From Alcaligenes aquatilis (GTDB lineage: Bacteria > Pseudomonadota > Gammaproteobacteria > Burkholderiales > Burkholderiaceae_B), in NCBI RefSeq assembly GCF_003076515.1, contig NZ_CP022390.1, positions 992,001 to 1,056,000 of the forward strand: a DNA stretch of 64,000 nt, read 5' to 3'. Under the pieces are notes generated by a model. The model was not told the DNA's origin. It did no database searches and saw only the letters and a program-made list of their open reading frames with translations. Positions 16,565-25,778 of this stretch are shown piece by piece (within the stretch, counting starts at the first letter, position 1; every line of letters starts with the position of its first letter). Made by a program: the position numbers and the translations under genes.

Positions 16565-16628
16565 GAAGAAGGGAAGAAGGGAAGAAGGGAAGAAGGGAAG
16601 AAGGGAAGAAGGGAAGAAGGGAAGAAGG
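16565..16628. repeat. eight tandem copies of GAAGAAGG
   Basis: Eight perfect back-to-back copies of the octamer GAAGAAGG (64 bp). It lies in a 570-bp gap upstream of the AAA ATPase start (minus strand). The unit length is not a multiple of three. Such simple repeats change copy number by slipped-strand pairing and are known to cause on/off or graded expression in other bacteria. Confidence 0.95.
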
Positions 16629-16860
16629 CTTAGTTTAAGGCAGGGATGAGAAATGATGAACCCCGATCCCCTTGTGGGTGTACACAACCATCTAACCCGC
16701 CTATCTTCAAGGCATCCAACAAAGAAGATAAATGCAATTAACGGAAAATAATTCCAAACATTGAAGAAAAAGTATCCAACAAAAAGAGGGGCGATTTTGG
16801 GAGAAAACCGCATGGTAATACAGCCGGATAAAACCCACAGCCGCACAGTCTGATGACTTC

Positions 16861-16910
16861 TGTTCGGGTTTCCGTCTTTTTTGGGCTTGCCGTGTTCGGA
16901 AATCCGAACA
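16861..16910. promoter_or_regulatory. tandem upstream activator sites for the sigma-54 promoter
   Basis: The site at 16893-16910, TGTTCGGAAATCCGAACA, is an 8-bp inverted repeat with a 2-bp centre. A degenerate copy begins at 16861 (TGTTCGGGTTTCCG), 32 bp upstream, about three helix turns. The pair lies roughly 110-160 bp before the sigma-54 transcription start, the usual distance for enhancer-binding activators such as DctD. Confidence 0.75.
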
Positions 16911-16993
16911 AAAGGGAGCGTATTGTCAGTGTCTCTACAATCAGTGCACAAAAAATGACTTGTTTTTCAATAGGCTAGTGCAATCCGCTGTTG

Positions 16994-17010
16994 TTGGCAC
17001 AGTTGTTGCT
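16994..17010 (+). promoter_or_regulatory. sigma-54 promoter of aspA
   Basis: TTGGCACAGTTGTTGCT matches the sigma-54 consensus TTGGCACG-N4-TTGCW with the exact GG-to-GC spacing of 10 bases. Transcription would start near 17021, about 50 bp before the aspA start. A sigma-54 activator gene lies in the same cluster. Confidence 0.88.
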
Positions 17011-17069
17011 TTTAACTCCGGTACAACAACCCCAATTTTTGGGGCCCTACATAAAAACGGAGAGATGAC

Positions 17070-18509
17070 ATGACTGATTGCACCGCAACGGCTCACACGC
17101 GCCTGGAAAAAGACTTGCTAGGAACTCGGCCCGTACCTGACTCGGTGTATTTTGGCGTTCACACCCTGCGAGCCGTTGAAAACTTCGATATTACGGCGAC
17201 ACCTATTTCAAACTATCCCGATTTGATTCGTGCCCTAGCACAGATCAAAGCGTCCGCCGCGCAGGCCAACCACGCGCTGGGAGCATTGGATGCCGTCAAG
17301 AAAGAAGCGATTGTGCAGGCATGCCGAGAAATTGAGTCCGGCCAGCATCACGACCATTTTGTGGTGGATGTGATCCAAGGTGGTGCGGGAACCTCTACCA
17401 ATATGAATGCGAACGAGGTGATCGCTAACCGTGCGCTGGAGATTTTGGGTCATGAGCGAGGGCAATACGCTTTTCTTCACCCCAATGAGGATGTCAATCT
17501 GGGGCAGTCGACCAATGATGTATACCCCACCGCCTTGAAGCTAGCTGCCTATCAGGGCGCTGCCCGTTTATTGACCGCCTTGGAGTACTTGCAGCAAGCG
17601 TTCGAGAGCAAAGCTCACGCTTTCAAAGAGCTATTGAAAATGGGGCGAACACAACTGCAAGAAGCGGTCCCTATGACCCTGGGGCAAGAGTTTGCAGTTT
17701 ACGCCGGCATGATTGCCAAAGATCGCCATTGCCTGACCGAGGCCATGCAAGAGCTGTGTGAAATCAATCTGGGTGCGACCGCGATTGGCACGGGTATCAA
17801 TACCCATCCTCGCTATGCCAAACTGGTCACGCGTCAATTGTCCTCAAACACGGGGATCAGCCTGCGCAGCGCCCCCAATCTGATCTTGGCCACCCAGGAC
17901 TGCAGCGCTTTTGTGCAATTGTCCAGCGCGTTGAAACGGATTGCCGTCACACTGTCCAAGACCTGCAACGACCTGCGTCTGTTATCGAGCGGCCCACGCG
18001 CTGGCATTGGCGAGATCAATTTGCCACCACGCCAAGCGGGCTCCTCCATCATGCCGGGCAAAGTCAATCCCGTCATTCCGGAAGCAGTCAGCCAGATTGC
18101 CTTTGAAGTCTTTGGCAATGATGTGACTGTCTCCTTTGCGGCCGAAGCAGGACAGCTTCAGCTCAACGCGTTTGAACCCATTATTGCGCACTGCCTCTAC
18201 AAGAGCCTGCGTCATCTGCAACGCGGATGCATGATTCTGGCCGACTACTGCGTGGAAGCGATCACCGCCAATCCTCAGCGCCTGGCAGACAGTGTCAGCC
18301 AATCTATCGGATTGGTTACGGCGCTTAATCCGTTGATTGGCTACGCCGCAGCCACCGACATTGCCAAGCAGGCGCATGAAACCGGCAAAGGGGTGGCCGA
18401 GCTGATTCTGGAGCAGGGCTTGTTAAGTGCGAACGAGCTGGCTCAGGCCTTGCGGCCTGAACTGCTGATCGCGCCACGCACCGTGAACGAATTTGAGCAA
18501 ACTCTTTAA
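17070..18509 (+). CDS. aspA: aspartate ammonia-lyase (class II fumarase/aspartase family)
   Basis: Aspartase converts L-aspartate to fumarate and ammonia. The 479-residue protein has the three conserved regions of the family: GGAGTSTNMNANEV (residues about 107-120), GQSTNDVYPTA, and GSSIMPGKVNPVIPE, which carries the catalytic serine loop. RTQLQEAVPMTLGQE and the aspartase-leaning second region favour AspA over fumarase C; I have not run an alignment. CGGAGAG lies before the ATG. It heads the cluster with the symporter and the two-component pair and is driven by the sigma-54 promoter, suggesting use of aspartate or a related amino acid as carbon and nitrogen source. Confidence 0.87.
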   Translation: MTDCTATAHTRLEKDLLGTRPVPDSVYFGVHTLRAVENFDITATPISNYPDLIRALAQIKASAAQANHALGALDAVKKEAIVQACREIESGQHHDHFVVDVIQGGAGTSTNMNANEVIANRALEILGHERGQYAFLHPNEDVNLGQSTNDVYPTALKLAAYQGAARLLTALEYLQQAFESKAHAFKELLKMGRTQLQEAVPMTLGQEFAVYAGMIAKDRHCLTEAMQELCEINLGATAIGTGINTHPRYAKLVTRQLSSNTGISLRSAPNLILATQDCSAFVQLSSALKRIAVTLSKTCNDLRLLSSGPRAGIGEINLPPRQAGSSIMPGKVNPVIPEAVSQIAFEVFGNDVTVSFAAEAGQLQLNAFEPIIAHCLYKSLRHLQRGCMILADYCVEAITANPQRLADSVSQSIGLVTALNPLIGYAAATDIAKQAHETGKGVAELILEQGLLSANELAQALRPELLIAPRTVNEFEQTL

Positions 18510-18559
18510 TTAAAAAAAACTGACAGGCCCGCGCACGGACCGACAAGGGAGATAAGCAT

Positions 18560-19882
18560 ATGAAGCTGAATAAGCAAACCACATGGATTCTGATTGCCAT
18601 GGCATTGGGTGTGGTGGTGGGGTATATCTGCCACAAAATGGCCGATACCCCTGAACAGGCTCATGCCATTGCCAGCTACTTTGGCATGGTGACGGATATG
18701 TTTTTGCGCTTGATCAAAATGATCATTGCGCCGCTGATTTTCGCCACGCTGGTTGCCGGTATGGCCAGCATGGATGATGCAGCGACTGTTGGCCGTATCG
18801 GTGGCCGTGCCGTGGGCTGGTTCCTGTTGGCGTCGCTGGTATCGCTGACGGTAGGGCTGATTTTTGCCAATATTTTTCAGCCTGGCGCCAATGTCGGCAT
18901 TCCCTTGCCGGCTGAATCCGGGCACTTGGGAGTGGATACCTCGGCACTGAACCTGAAAACGTTTTTGACTCACGTTGTGCCACGTAACTTTTTTGAGTCC
19001 ATGTCCAAGAACGAGATTTTGCAAATCCTGGTGTTCTCGGTATTTTTTGGACTGGCCTTGGGGAAAGTGCGTGGCAATCCCCAGGCAAACACCCTCGCAC
19101 AAACTATCGAGGGCGCTGTGCCGGTGATGCTGACGGTAACCAACTACGTCATGTACTTTGCGCCACTGGGGGTGTTTGCAGCCGTGGCCAATATCATCAC
19201 GACGGAAGGGCTGGGTATTTTGGCGGTCTATGGCAAGTTTCTGGGCAGTTTTTATGCCACCTTGGTGGTGTTGTGGTTGATTTTGCTTGCTGCCGGATTT
19301 CTGGTGCTCAAGGGTCGGGTATTCACGCTGTTCAAAGAAATCCGTCAACCCATGTTGCTGGGTTTTTCCACCGCCTCCAGTGAAGCGGCCTATCCGCGTC
19401 TGATGGAAAAGCTGGAAGTGTTTGGTGTACGCAAGCGCGTTATCGGCTTTGTCCTGCCGCTGGGCTATTCCTTTAACCTGGATGGCTCCATGATCTACAC
19501 CGCTTTTGCCGCTTTGTTTATCTCACAGGCGTATGACGTGCCGCTGACCTTGCAACAGCAGATTATTATGCTGCTGGTGTTGATGATCTCCAGCAAAGGT
19601 ATCGCCGGTGTGCCACGCTCCGCGCTAGTCGTGGTGGCCGCGGTTTTACCGATGTTTGGTCTGCCTGAGGCTGGTGTATTATTGATCATGGGCATTGATC
19701 ACTTTCTGGACATGGGCCGCACCGCGACAAATGTATTGGGTAACGGCATTGCCACAGCCGTTGTCGCTAAATGGGAAGGTGCCATCGATGCGCCCGACGA
19801 GGCGGACAGCAGGGCGGCAGGCTCATCGCAGCCCCGGCCCGAGGAGGCAGCCCCGGCAAGCTCAGCGCCTGTCATTGCCTGA
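18560..19882 (+). CDS. dicarboxylate/amino acid:cation symporter (DAACS family)
   Basis: A 440-residue inner-membrane symporter of the DctA/GltP family for C4-dicarboxylates or acidic amino acids. Hallmarks are LRLIKMIIAPLIFATLV, TASSEAAYPRLME (the serine-rich hairpin region), LPLGYSFNLDGSMIYTAFAALF (substrate-binding TM7) and GIDHFLDMGRTATNVLGN. The last 35 residues are a hydrophilic alanine- and proline-rich tail not typical of the family. It follows aspA after 50 bp with a good AAGGGAG site, and the two-component pair follows. Aspartate is the likely substrate given the neighbour aspA, but fumarate/malate transport is equally possible. Confidence 0.88.
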   Translation: MKLNKQTTWILIAMALGVVVGYICHKMADTPEQAHAIASYFGMVTDMFLRLIKMIIAPLIFATLVAGMASMDDAATVGRIGGRAVGWFLLASLVSLTVGLIFANIFQPGANVGIPLPAESGHLGVDTSALNLKTFLTHVVPRNFFESMSKNEILQILVFSVFFGLALGKVRGNPQANTLAQTIEGAVPVMLTVTNYVMYFAPLGVFAAVANIITTEGLGILAVYGKFLGSFYATLVVLWLILLAAGFLVLKGRVFTLFKEIRQPMLLGFSTASSEAAYPRLMEKLEVFGVRKRVIGFVLPLGYSFNLDGSMIYTAFAALFISQAYDVPLTLQQQIIMLLVLMISSKGIAGVPRSALVVVAAVLPMFGLPEAGVLLIMGIDHFLDMGRTATNVLGNGIATAVVAKWEGAIDAPDEADSRAAGSSQPRPEEAAPASSAPVIA

Positions 19883-19945
19883 CACCTCTCCTGTCTGGGT
19901 AGCGGCTGTTTACTACAATCCCGTGTCAGTGGCCGCTACGTTTTT

Positions 19946-21763
19946 ATGCATTTGCTCCGATTTTTTCGTCTTCAGAAAGTCTTGCTGTTGCTGACATTGA
20001 TTGTGTCACTGGCTGCCATAGCGGGCATGGTGGCTTACCGTGTTGGCGAAGCGCTTGGACTGGCCAGTTTGCAGGACTCAGCGCGACAGCGTCTGAACTT
20101 GTATGCGTTGACATTGCGTCACGAAGTCGAGAAGTACGAATATTTACCCAAGATGCTGGAGCTGGATCAAGCGGTGGTGGGGCTGCTGGAGCGTGGCACC
20201 CAGTCCTCGCTTGAGGTTAGCCGTCATCTGGAGCGCTTGAACGAGCGCGCCAAGACCCGCGTGATTTACATCCTTGGACGCCAGGGGCACGTTCTGGCGA
20301 CCAGCAACTGGCAACAGGCCGACAGTTATCTGGGGGAAGACCTCTCTTATCGCCATTATTTTTCCGAGGCACGCCAAGGGCGGCCCGGTTTCTTCTTTGG
20401 CGTTGGAACCACTCGGGGTGAGGCAGGCTATTACATCTCCGCACCCATCTCGCTGGCAGGGCATGTCATGGGGGTGGCCGTCATCAAGGTGGACCTGGAT
20501 CGTTTACAGGATTCCTGGACCCATGCACAAGCGCCGGTGATCGTTTCCGATCACTATGGTGTGGCGATCTTGTCCTCCGTACCCGCCTGGAAATTTACGG
20601 CAAATCAGCCCCTGACTGAAGATGTGCAGCAGTACCTGCGCGAGACTCGCCAGTACAACGGTTTACCGATTGCGCCACTGGATCTGCTGACCCAAAAAGT
20701 GCTGAGCCGAGATGCGCAATTAGTGTCTTGGTCTGGGACCGGGACAGAGTCGGAGACAGAGGATCAGGTTCGCGGACTTTTTCTGGCTCAGACACTTCCG
20801 TTTGGTGCTAACGGCTGGACTTTGACGCTGTTTTTGCCCACCGATCTGGTCTATTCCATGGCTCGCCTGTACGCAGGCCTGGCCGCCTTGGGGATCCTGT
20901 CCTTTTTTGTGATGTTGATCAGTTGGTATTTGCGCCGGCAGCAACAGCGTGATCGGGCTCTTGCACGCTTGCAACTGGAGCGGGCCCATGCTCAGCTTGA
21001 ACGCAAAGTGGAGGAGCGTACCCGCACGTTGGAAGAGACTCAGGCCGGCTTGATTCACGCAGGCAAACTGGCCGTCATTGGACAATTGTCTACTGGCCTG
21101 GCCCACGAGCTCAATCAACCCTTGACTGCGCTGCGTACCTTATCAGGGAACACCATCCGCTTCATGGAGCGCGGCGACCTGGATACGGTGCGCGCCAATT
21201 TGAAGCGCATCAATGATTTGGTGGACAGCATGGGCGCACTGACCTCACAACTCAAGCAATTTGCTCGCAAATCGCCCGGTCATTCGGGGCTGGCAGATTT
21301 GAACGCCATCATCGATCATGCCTTGCTGATCCTGGAACCCTCTATTCACCAACACCGCGCAACGATACATGTGCAATTGGCTGACGATGCGGGCAGGGTG
21401 CTGTGCAATCCCAACCGCCTTGAACAAGTCATTGTTAATTTACTGAGCAATGCGATTGATGCCGCGTCTACGCAAAACGCTCATCCCGTCGTTCAGATCA
21501 GCAGCCAGCGGCAAGGCCAGCAGGTGGCGATCCGGGTTCATGATAATGGCCCGGGATTAAGCGAGGAGGTGCGTTTGCATTTATTCGAGCCGTTTTTCAC
21601 CACCAAAGACAGTGGTACCGGACTGGGCCTGGGTTTGGCCATTTCGATGAGTATCATCCAACATTGTGGGGGTCGCTTGACGGCAGATAACTTGCCAAGT
21701 GGTGGCGCCGTATTCACTATTGTGCTTCCCTTTCCTGGAGCAGAAAAATGTACGACGCACTGA
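19946..21763 (+). CDS. dctB: DctB-like sensor histidine kinase
   Basis: A 605-residue membrane sensor with two membrane segments (residues about 10-30 and 305-328) that bracket a periplasmic sensor domain of about 270 residues, the double-PAS/dCACHE layout of DctB. A short coiled-coil leads to the HisKA motif GLAHELNQPLTAL with His387, then the N-box (LEQVIVNLLSNAIDA), G1 (VHDNGPGL) and G2 (GLGLGLAIS) of the ATPase domain. The FYFSE-like YRHYFSEARQG motif sits in the ligand domain as in DctB proteins. It overlaps the regulator gene by 16 bp. The ligand should be the substrate of the neighbouring symporter. Confidence 0.88.
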   Translation: MHLLRFFRLQKVLLLLTLIVSLAAIAGMVAYRVGEALGLASLQDSARQRLNLYALTLRHEVEKYEYLPKMLELDQAVVGLLERGTQSSLEVSRHLERLNERAKTRVIYILGRQGHVLATSNWQQADSYLGEDLSYRHYFSEARQGRPGFFFGVGTTRGEAGYYISAPISLAGHVMGVAVIKVDLDRLQDSWTHAQAPVIVSDHYGVAILSSVPAWKFTANQPLTEDVQQYLRETRQYNGLPIAPLDLLTQKVLSRDAQLVSWSGTGTESETEDQVRGLFLAQTLPFGANGWTLTLFLPTDLVYSMARLYAGLAALGILSFFVMLISWYLRRQQQRDRALARLQLERAHAQLERKVEERTRTLEETQAGLIHAGKLAVIGQLSTGLAHELNQPLTALRTLSGNTIRFMERGDLDTVRANLKRINDLVDSMGALTSQLKQFARKSPGHSGLADLNAIIDHALLILEPSIHQHRATIHVQLADDAGRVLCNPNRLEQVIVNLLSNAIDAASTQNAHPVVQISSQRQGQQVAIRVHDNGPGLSEEVRLHLFEPFFTTKDSGTGLGLGLAISMSIIQHCGGRLTADNLPSGGAVFTIVLPFPGAEKCTTH

Positions 21764-23082
21764 CGGTTCTTATCGTTGAAGACGATGCCAATGTACGTCT
21801 GGGTTGTAGCCAAACCTTGCAGCTTGAAGGCATTCGGGTGGAGCAGGCCGAGAGCGCAGAACAGGCCTTGCGCCTGCTGCACAATGGCTGGCCAGGCATT
21901 GTCGTGTCCGATGTACGTTTGCCGGGCGCCGATGGCATGAGCTTGTTGCAGCAATTGCAACATGTAGACAGCGATTTGCCTGTGGTGCTGATTACCGGCC
22001 ATGGCGATGTATCAATGGCCGTTCAGGCCATGAAAATGGGGGCCTATGATTTCATCGAAAAGCCCTTTTCGCCCGAACATTTTGTACAAGTCGTATCGCG
22101 CGCCTTGGATAGGCGCCAAATGAGCTTTGAAATCAAAACCTTGCAGTGTCGATTGCAAGACAAGCAATCCATTGAAGCCCGTGTGCTGGGCAACTCTTCA
22201 GTCATGTCCAAGGTGCGTGAACTGATCTGCAATCTGGGCAATAGTGCTGCCGATGTACTCATTTTTGGCGAAACCGGCACCGGAAAAGAGCTGGTGGCGC
22301 GCTGTCTTCACGAGGTGGGACACACCAGTGAGGGCAATTTTGTGGCCGTCAACTGCGGCGCACTGTCCGACAGTCTGTTTGACAGTCAAATGTTTGGTCA
22401 TGAAGCAGGCGCTTTTACGGGCGCCGGCAAGCGGGTAATCGGCAAAATCGAACATGCACATCAGGGTACGCTGTTTCTGGATGAAATAGAGAGCATGCCG
22501 ATGGCCATGCAGGTCAAACTATTGCGCGTCTTACAGGAACGAACGCTGGAGCGACTGGGTTCGAATCAATCCATCGCCATCAATTGCCGGGTGATTGCGG
22601 CCACGAAAGTCGATTTGCTGGCACAGGCTGATCAAGGCCAGTTCCGTCACGACTTGTATTACCGCCTGAATATGGCCACCTTGCCCTTGCCCCCCTTGCG
22701 TGAACGGCGCGAGGATATTGGCCTGTTGTTTGAACATTTTGCTTTGTTGGCGGCGGCCCGACATGGCCGCCCGGCTCTGGAGCCGGACTCCGAGCGCCTG
22801 CAGGCCATGCTGGCCTGGCATTGGCCAGGCAATGTGCGCGAGCTGCGCAATTTTGCGGACCGTTGCGTGCTGGGAGTCAACAGCGCCTTGCCCGGTCAGC
22901 AAGCTGCGCCAGGAATGGTGCCGACCTCCCTGGTCCAAACGGTGGAAGCGGTCGAGCGTGCCTTGATCGTCGAGGCCCTGAGACGACATCAACATAATTT
23001 GACCCGTGCCGGACAGGAGTTGGGCATCGCCAAAAGCACGCTGCACGATAAGATCCGCAAGTATGGTTTGTCAGCGTCCTAA
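21748..23082 (+). CDS. dctD: DctD-like sigma-54-dependent response regulator
   Basis: A 444-residue response regulator that should activate the sigma-54 promoter upstream of aspA. The receiver domain has EDD (residues 11-13) and the phosphorylated Asp55; the AAA+ domain has Walker A GETGTGK (174-180), the sigma-54 contact loop GAFTGA (221-226), and Walker B (GTLFLDEIESM). The C-terminal Fis-type helix-turn-helix is ALRRHQHNLTRAGQELGIAKSTLHDKIRKYG. The arrangement sensor-regulator-transporter-enzyme plus palindromes and sigma-54 promoter gives a complete induction circuit. Confidence 0.9.
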   Translation: MYDALTVLIVEDDANVRLGCSQTLQLEGIRVEQAESAEQALRLLHNGWPGIVVSDVRLPGADGMSLLQQLQHVDSDLPVVLITGHGDVSMAVQAMKMGAYDFIEKPFSPEHFVQVVSRALDRRQMSFEIKTLQCRLQDKQSIEARVLGNSSVMSKVRELICNLGNSAADVLIFGETGTGKELVARCLHEVGHTSEGNFVAVNCGALSDSLFDSQMFGHEAGAFTGAGKRVIGKIEHAHQGTLFLDEIESMPMAMQVKLLRVLQERTLERLGSNQSIAINCRVIAATKVDLLAQADQGQFRHDLYYRLNMATLPLPPLRERREDIGLLFEHFALLAAARHGRPALEPDSERLQAMLAWHWPGNVRELRNFADRCVLGVNSALPGQQAAPGMVPTSLVQTVEAVERALIVEALRRHQHNLTRAGQELGIAKSTLHDKIRKYGLSAS

Positions 23083-23202
23083 TGTCTTTCTCTTCGAGTT
23101 CCTGTTTGTGCCGATGGGGCCTGTCATTGTCAGGATAAGCAGCTCTTTGTCTGATTGATCTATGATCAGAGCTTTCGTCCTACTTTTTTATGGCGTTCTA
23201 TC

Positions 23203-24126
23203 ATGGAGCTGCGTCAGCTGCGGTATTTCTTGCGTGTAGTGGAGTTGGGCAGCATGGGTAAGGCCGCCCAGGATCTGGGTATTGTCACTTCAGCGCTCAG
23301 CCAGCAAATCAGCCGCCTGGAAGGGGAGTTATCGGTGCGCCTGTTACAGCGCACATCGACAGGTGTGGTCCCTACCGCCGCCGGCTTGGCTTTTCGTCAA
23401 GAAGCTCAATTGGCGTTGAGACACACCGATAATGCCGTCCTGGCGGCGCAGGCCGCTCGGCTGTCTGGGCAGGTCACGGTAGGTCTGGCTCCGACCACCG
23501 GTTCGGTCCTGGCGGTCCCTTTTCTCAGTGCCATGAAGCAGCGCTATCCCGATGTGCGGGTGCATCTGATTGAAAGCTTATCGGGCAATCTGTCTCAAAT
23601 GCTCAATCGACGCCAGATTGACTTAGGGGTGGTGTTCCATACGGCAGGGCATCACTCCTGGAGTGCGCAAGCTATTCTGGATGAACGCCTGTTTCTTATC
23701 ATCCACCCCAATCAACGCCACTTGTTGCCTGAGGGGCACTCGTTAACGCTGGGTGATATTGCCAATCTGCCACTTGTCATGCCCAGTGCCTCCCACGGCT
23801 TACGTGCTTTGCTGAATGCCGAATTTTTCCGCGAAGGCACTGAGGCCAATGTTGTGGTGGAGATTGACGGCCTGGCCTTGTTAATGGATGTGGTGTGCTC
23901 TGGCTACGCCGCAACGGTTCAACCTGGCGCGGCGGTAGTTCGTAATCACAATCAACGTTTAGTGAGCTTGCCTTTAGCGCATGAAACCCTCAAACGCCGC
24001 AACCTGATCGCCAGCTTATCCGACGAAGAATTAGCACCAGCGGGGCTGGCGGCCCGGATCGTGCTGGCCGATGTCATGCGCTCGCTGGTGCAGCAATCAC
24101 GCTGGCCAGGAGCCACGCTACTGTGA
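23203..24126 (+). CDS. tcuR: LysR regulator, probable tricarballylate regulator TcuR
   Basis: A 307-residue LysR-type regulator that begins MELRQLRYFLRVVELGSMGKAAQDLGIVTSALSQQISRLE, the standard helix-turn-helix with strong resemblance to TcuR of Salmonella as I remember it. The start is ATG 23203, not the earlier in-frame ATG at 23155, because MELRQLRYF is the conserved N-terminus. It is on the same strand as tcuA, 266 bp upstream, and that gap should carry its operator. A hairpin with AGCTCT arms (23141-23173) lies before its start and may terminate the dctBD transcript. Confidence 0.8.
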   Translation: MELRQLRYFLRVVELGSMGKAAQDLGIVTSALSQQISRLEGELSVRLLQRTSTGVVPTAAGLAFRQEAQLALRHTDNAVLAAQAARLSGQVTVGLAPTTGSVLAVPFLSAMKQRYPDVRVHLIESLSGNLSQMLNRRQIDLGVVFHTAGHHSWSAQAILDERLFLIIHPNQRHLLPEGHSLTLGDIANLPLVMPSASHGLRALLNAEFFREGTEANVVVEIDGLALLMDVVCSGYAATVQPGAAVVRNHNQRLVSLPLAHETLKRRNLIASLSDEELAPAGLAARIVLADVMRSLVQQSRWPGATLL

Positions 24127-24392
24127 AACAGATACGTTTCCTCAGAAAGCGGTAGCCCTTCGCCCCCTTTGTTGCTCACCCGTTTTAGCTGTGCCCACAC
24201 CCATTTACACTGGAGCGTGTTGTCGCGTTGCTTACTAGACGAGGTCGTCCTGTGCGCTTGGCCTTCACTTTTAGTGAACACCTATAGCCTTGGTCATACT
24301 GGCGTCGACAAGACCACATCCCTAAAGTAGACCCCGTTCCATATCGTGGCGAAACGCTTAAGCCACGAATAGCACACAGGAAACGGACAACA

Positions 24393-25778
24393 ATGGTTGA
24401 TGTACTTGTTATTGGAGGCGGCAACGCCGCATTGTGCGCAGCCCTCTCAGCCCGAGAGGCAGGGGCACGTGTTCTTTTGCTGGAAGCTTCTCCCCGTGAG
24501 TGGCGAGGAGGCAATTCGCAACACACCCGTAATTTGCGTTGTATGCATGATGCGCCGCAAGATGTCCTGGTCGATGCTTATCCAGAGGAGGAATTCTGGC
24601 AAGACTTGCTCAAAGTGACAGCCGGCAAAACGAATGAGCATCTGGCCCGCTTAGTCATTCGCACGACGAGCACCTGTCGCAACTGGATGCGCAAGCACGG
24701 TGTCAACTTTCAGCCTCCGCTCTCAGGCGCCTTGCATGTGGCGCGCACCAATGCTTTTTTCATGGGTGGCGGTAAAGCCCTGATAAATGCCTATTACCGC
24801 AGTGCTCAAGCCCTGGGGGTGGACATTCGCTATAACGCGCCTGTTGATCGGCTGGAAATAAAGGACGGTCAATTTGTAGCAGCGTGGTGCGGCGAACAAC
24901 GTATCCAGGCACGAGTCTGCGTATTAGCGGCGGGCGGCTTTGAGTCCAACCGTCAATGGTTACGGGAGGCCTGGGGACAAAACGAGCTTGGAGAGTGGCC
25001 TTCGGATAACTTCCTGATTCGTGGCACACGTTTTAACCAAGGCGTGTTATTGCGCCATATGATTAACGATCACAAAGCAGACCATATCGGCGACCCAACC
25101 CAGGCACATATGGTGGCAATTGACGCACGAGCCCCGTTGTATGACGGGGGTATCTGCACCCGCATTGACTGCGTATCCCTAGGGGTCGTGGTTAACCGTC
25201 AAGCCAAGCGATTCTATGACGAAGGTGAAGATTTCTGGCCCAAACGTTACGCGATTTGGGGACGTTTGGTCGCCCAACAAGCGGGCCAAATTGCGTATTC
25301 GATCATAGACAGTAAGGCGATTGGTCGATTCATGCCCCCGGTTTTTCCTGGCCAAAAGGCTGAAACATTGCCCGAGCTGGCCCGCAAACTGGGTCTGGAC
25401 GAGGTGGCGTTCCAGAAAACCCTGAATGATTACAACAAAGCCTGCCAGGTCGGGAAGTTTGATCACACATCGCTGGACGACTGTCACACCCAAGGTATTG
25501 CGCCTGCCAAAACGCACTGGGCCTTGCCGATTGATACCCCCCCGTTTTATGGCTATGCCTTGCGCCCAGGCGTGACATTTACCTACCTGAGCCTGCTCAC
25601 CGACGAAACAGCTGCCGTACGTTTTGACAACAAACCTAGCCGCAATCTGTTTGTTGCCGGCGAGATGATGGCGGGCAATGTGCTGGGGCAAGGCTATACA
25701 GCAGGAGTGGGAATGTCGATTGGTACAACCTTTGGCTGCATTGCAGGCACACAGGCTGCACAGGCGGCCAGACAATGA
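24393..25778 (+). CDS. tcuA: tricarballylate dehydrogenase TcuA (FAD-dependent)
   Basis: TcuA oxidises tricarballylate to cis-aconitate with FAD. The 461-residue protein opens with the Rossmann motif [21 protein letters not shown] and LLLEASP, then [12 protein letters not shown]. Active-site-like histidines and arginines occur in the fumarate-reductase-type fold ([27 protein letters not shown]), and the C-terminal FAD tail reads [36 protein letters not shown] precedes the ATG. It overlaps tcuB in ATGA, so electrons pass from TcuA to the co-translated TcuB. Confidence 0.88.
   Translation: MVDVLVIGGGNAALCAALSAREAGARVLLLEASPREWRGGNSQHTRNLRCMHDAPQDVLVDAYPEEEFWQDLLKVTAGKTNEHLARLVIRTTSTCRNWMRKHGVNFQPPLSGALHVARTNAFFMGGGKALINAYYRSAQALGVDIRYNAPVDRLEIKDGQFVAAWCGEQRIQARVCVLAAGGFESNRQWLREAWGQNELGEWPSDNFLIRGTRFNQGVLLRHMINDHKADHIGDPTQAHMVAIDARAPLYDGGICTRIDCVSLGVVVNRQAKRFYDEGEDFWPKRYAIWGRLVAQQAGQIAYSIIDSKAIGRFMPPVFPGQKAETLPELARKLGLDEVAFQKTLNDYNKACQVGKFDHTSLDDCHTQGIAPAKTHWALPIDTPPFYGYALRPGVTFTYLSLLTDETAAVRFDNKPSRNLFVAGEMMAGNVLGQGYTAGVGMSIGTTFGCIAGTQAAQAARQ

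Larger units (their letters stand above)
16500..17069. other. 570-bp gap without a convincing gene
   Basis: Between the AAA ATPase and aspA. It contains the octamer array, an AT-rich stretch (about 16,740-16,800), two palindromic activator-type sites and a sigma-54 promoter. A 169-codon minus-strand frame through the repeats has no usual protein features and is regarded as noise. Confidence 0.7.

Noticed and set aside
16565..16628. Octamer array as a CRISPR or attachment site
   Set aside because: Units are contiguous, 8 bp long and without spacers; no cas gene or integrase is near.
16442..16951. 169-codon minus-strand frame crossing the octamer repeats
   Set aside because: Low-complexity Leu-Pro-Phe-Phe repeat is forced by the octamers, the rest shows no domain, and it overlaps the ATPase start.
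18506..19348. 280-codon frame antisense to the symporter
   Set aside because: Rich in His/Gln, no domain, and opposite a clear transporter gene.
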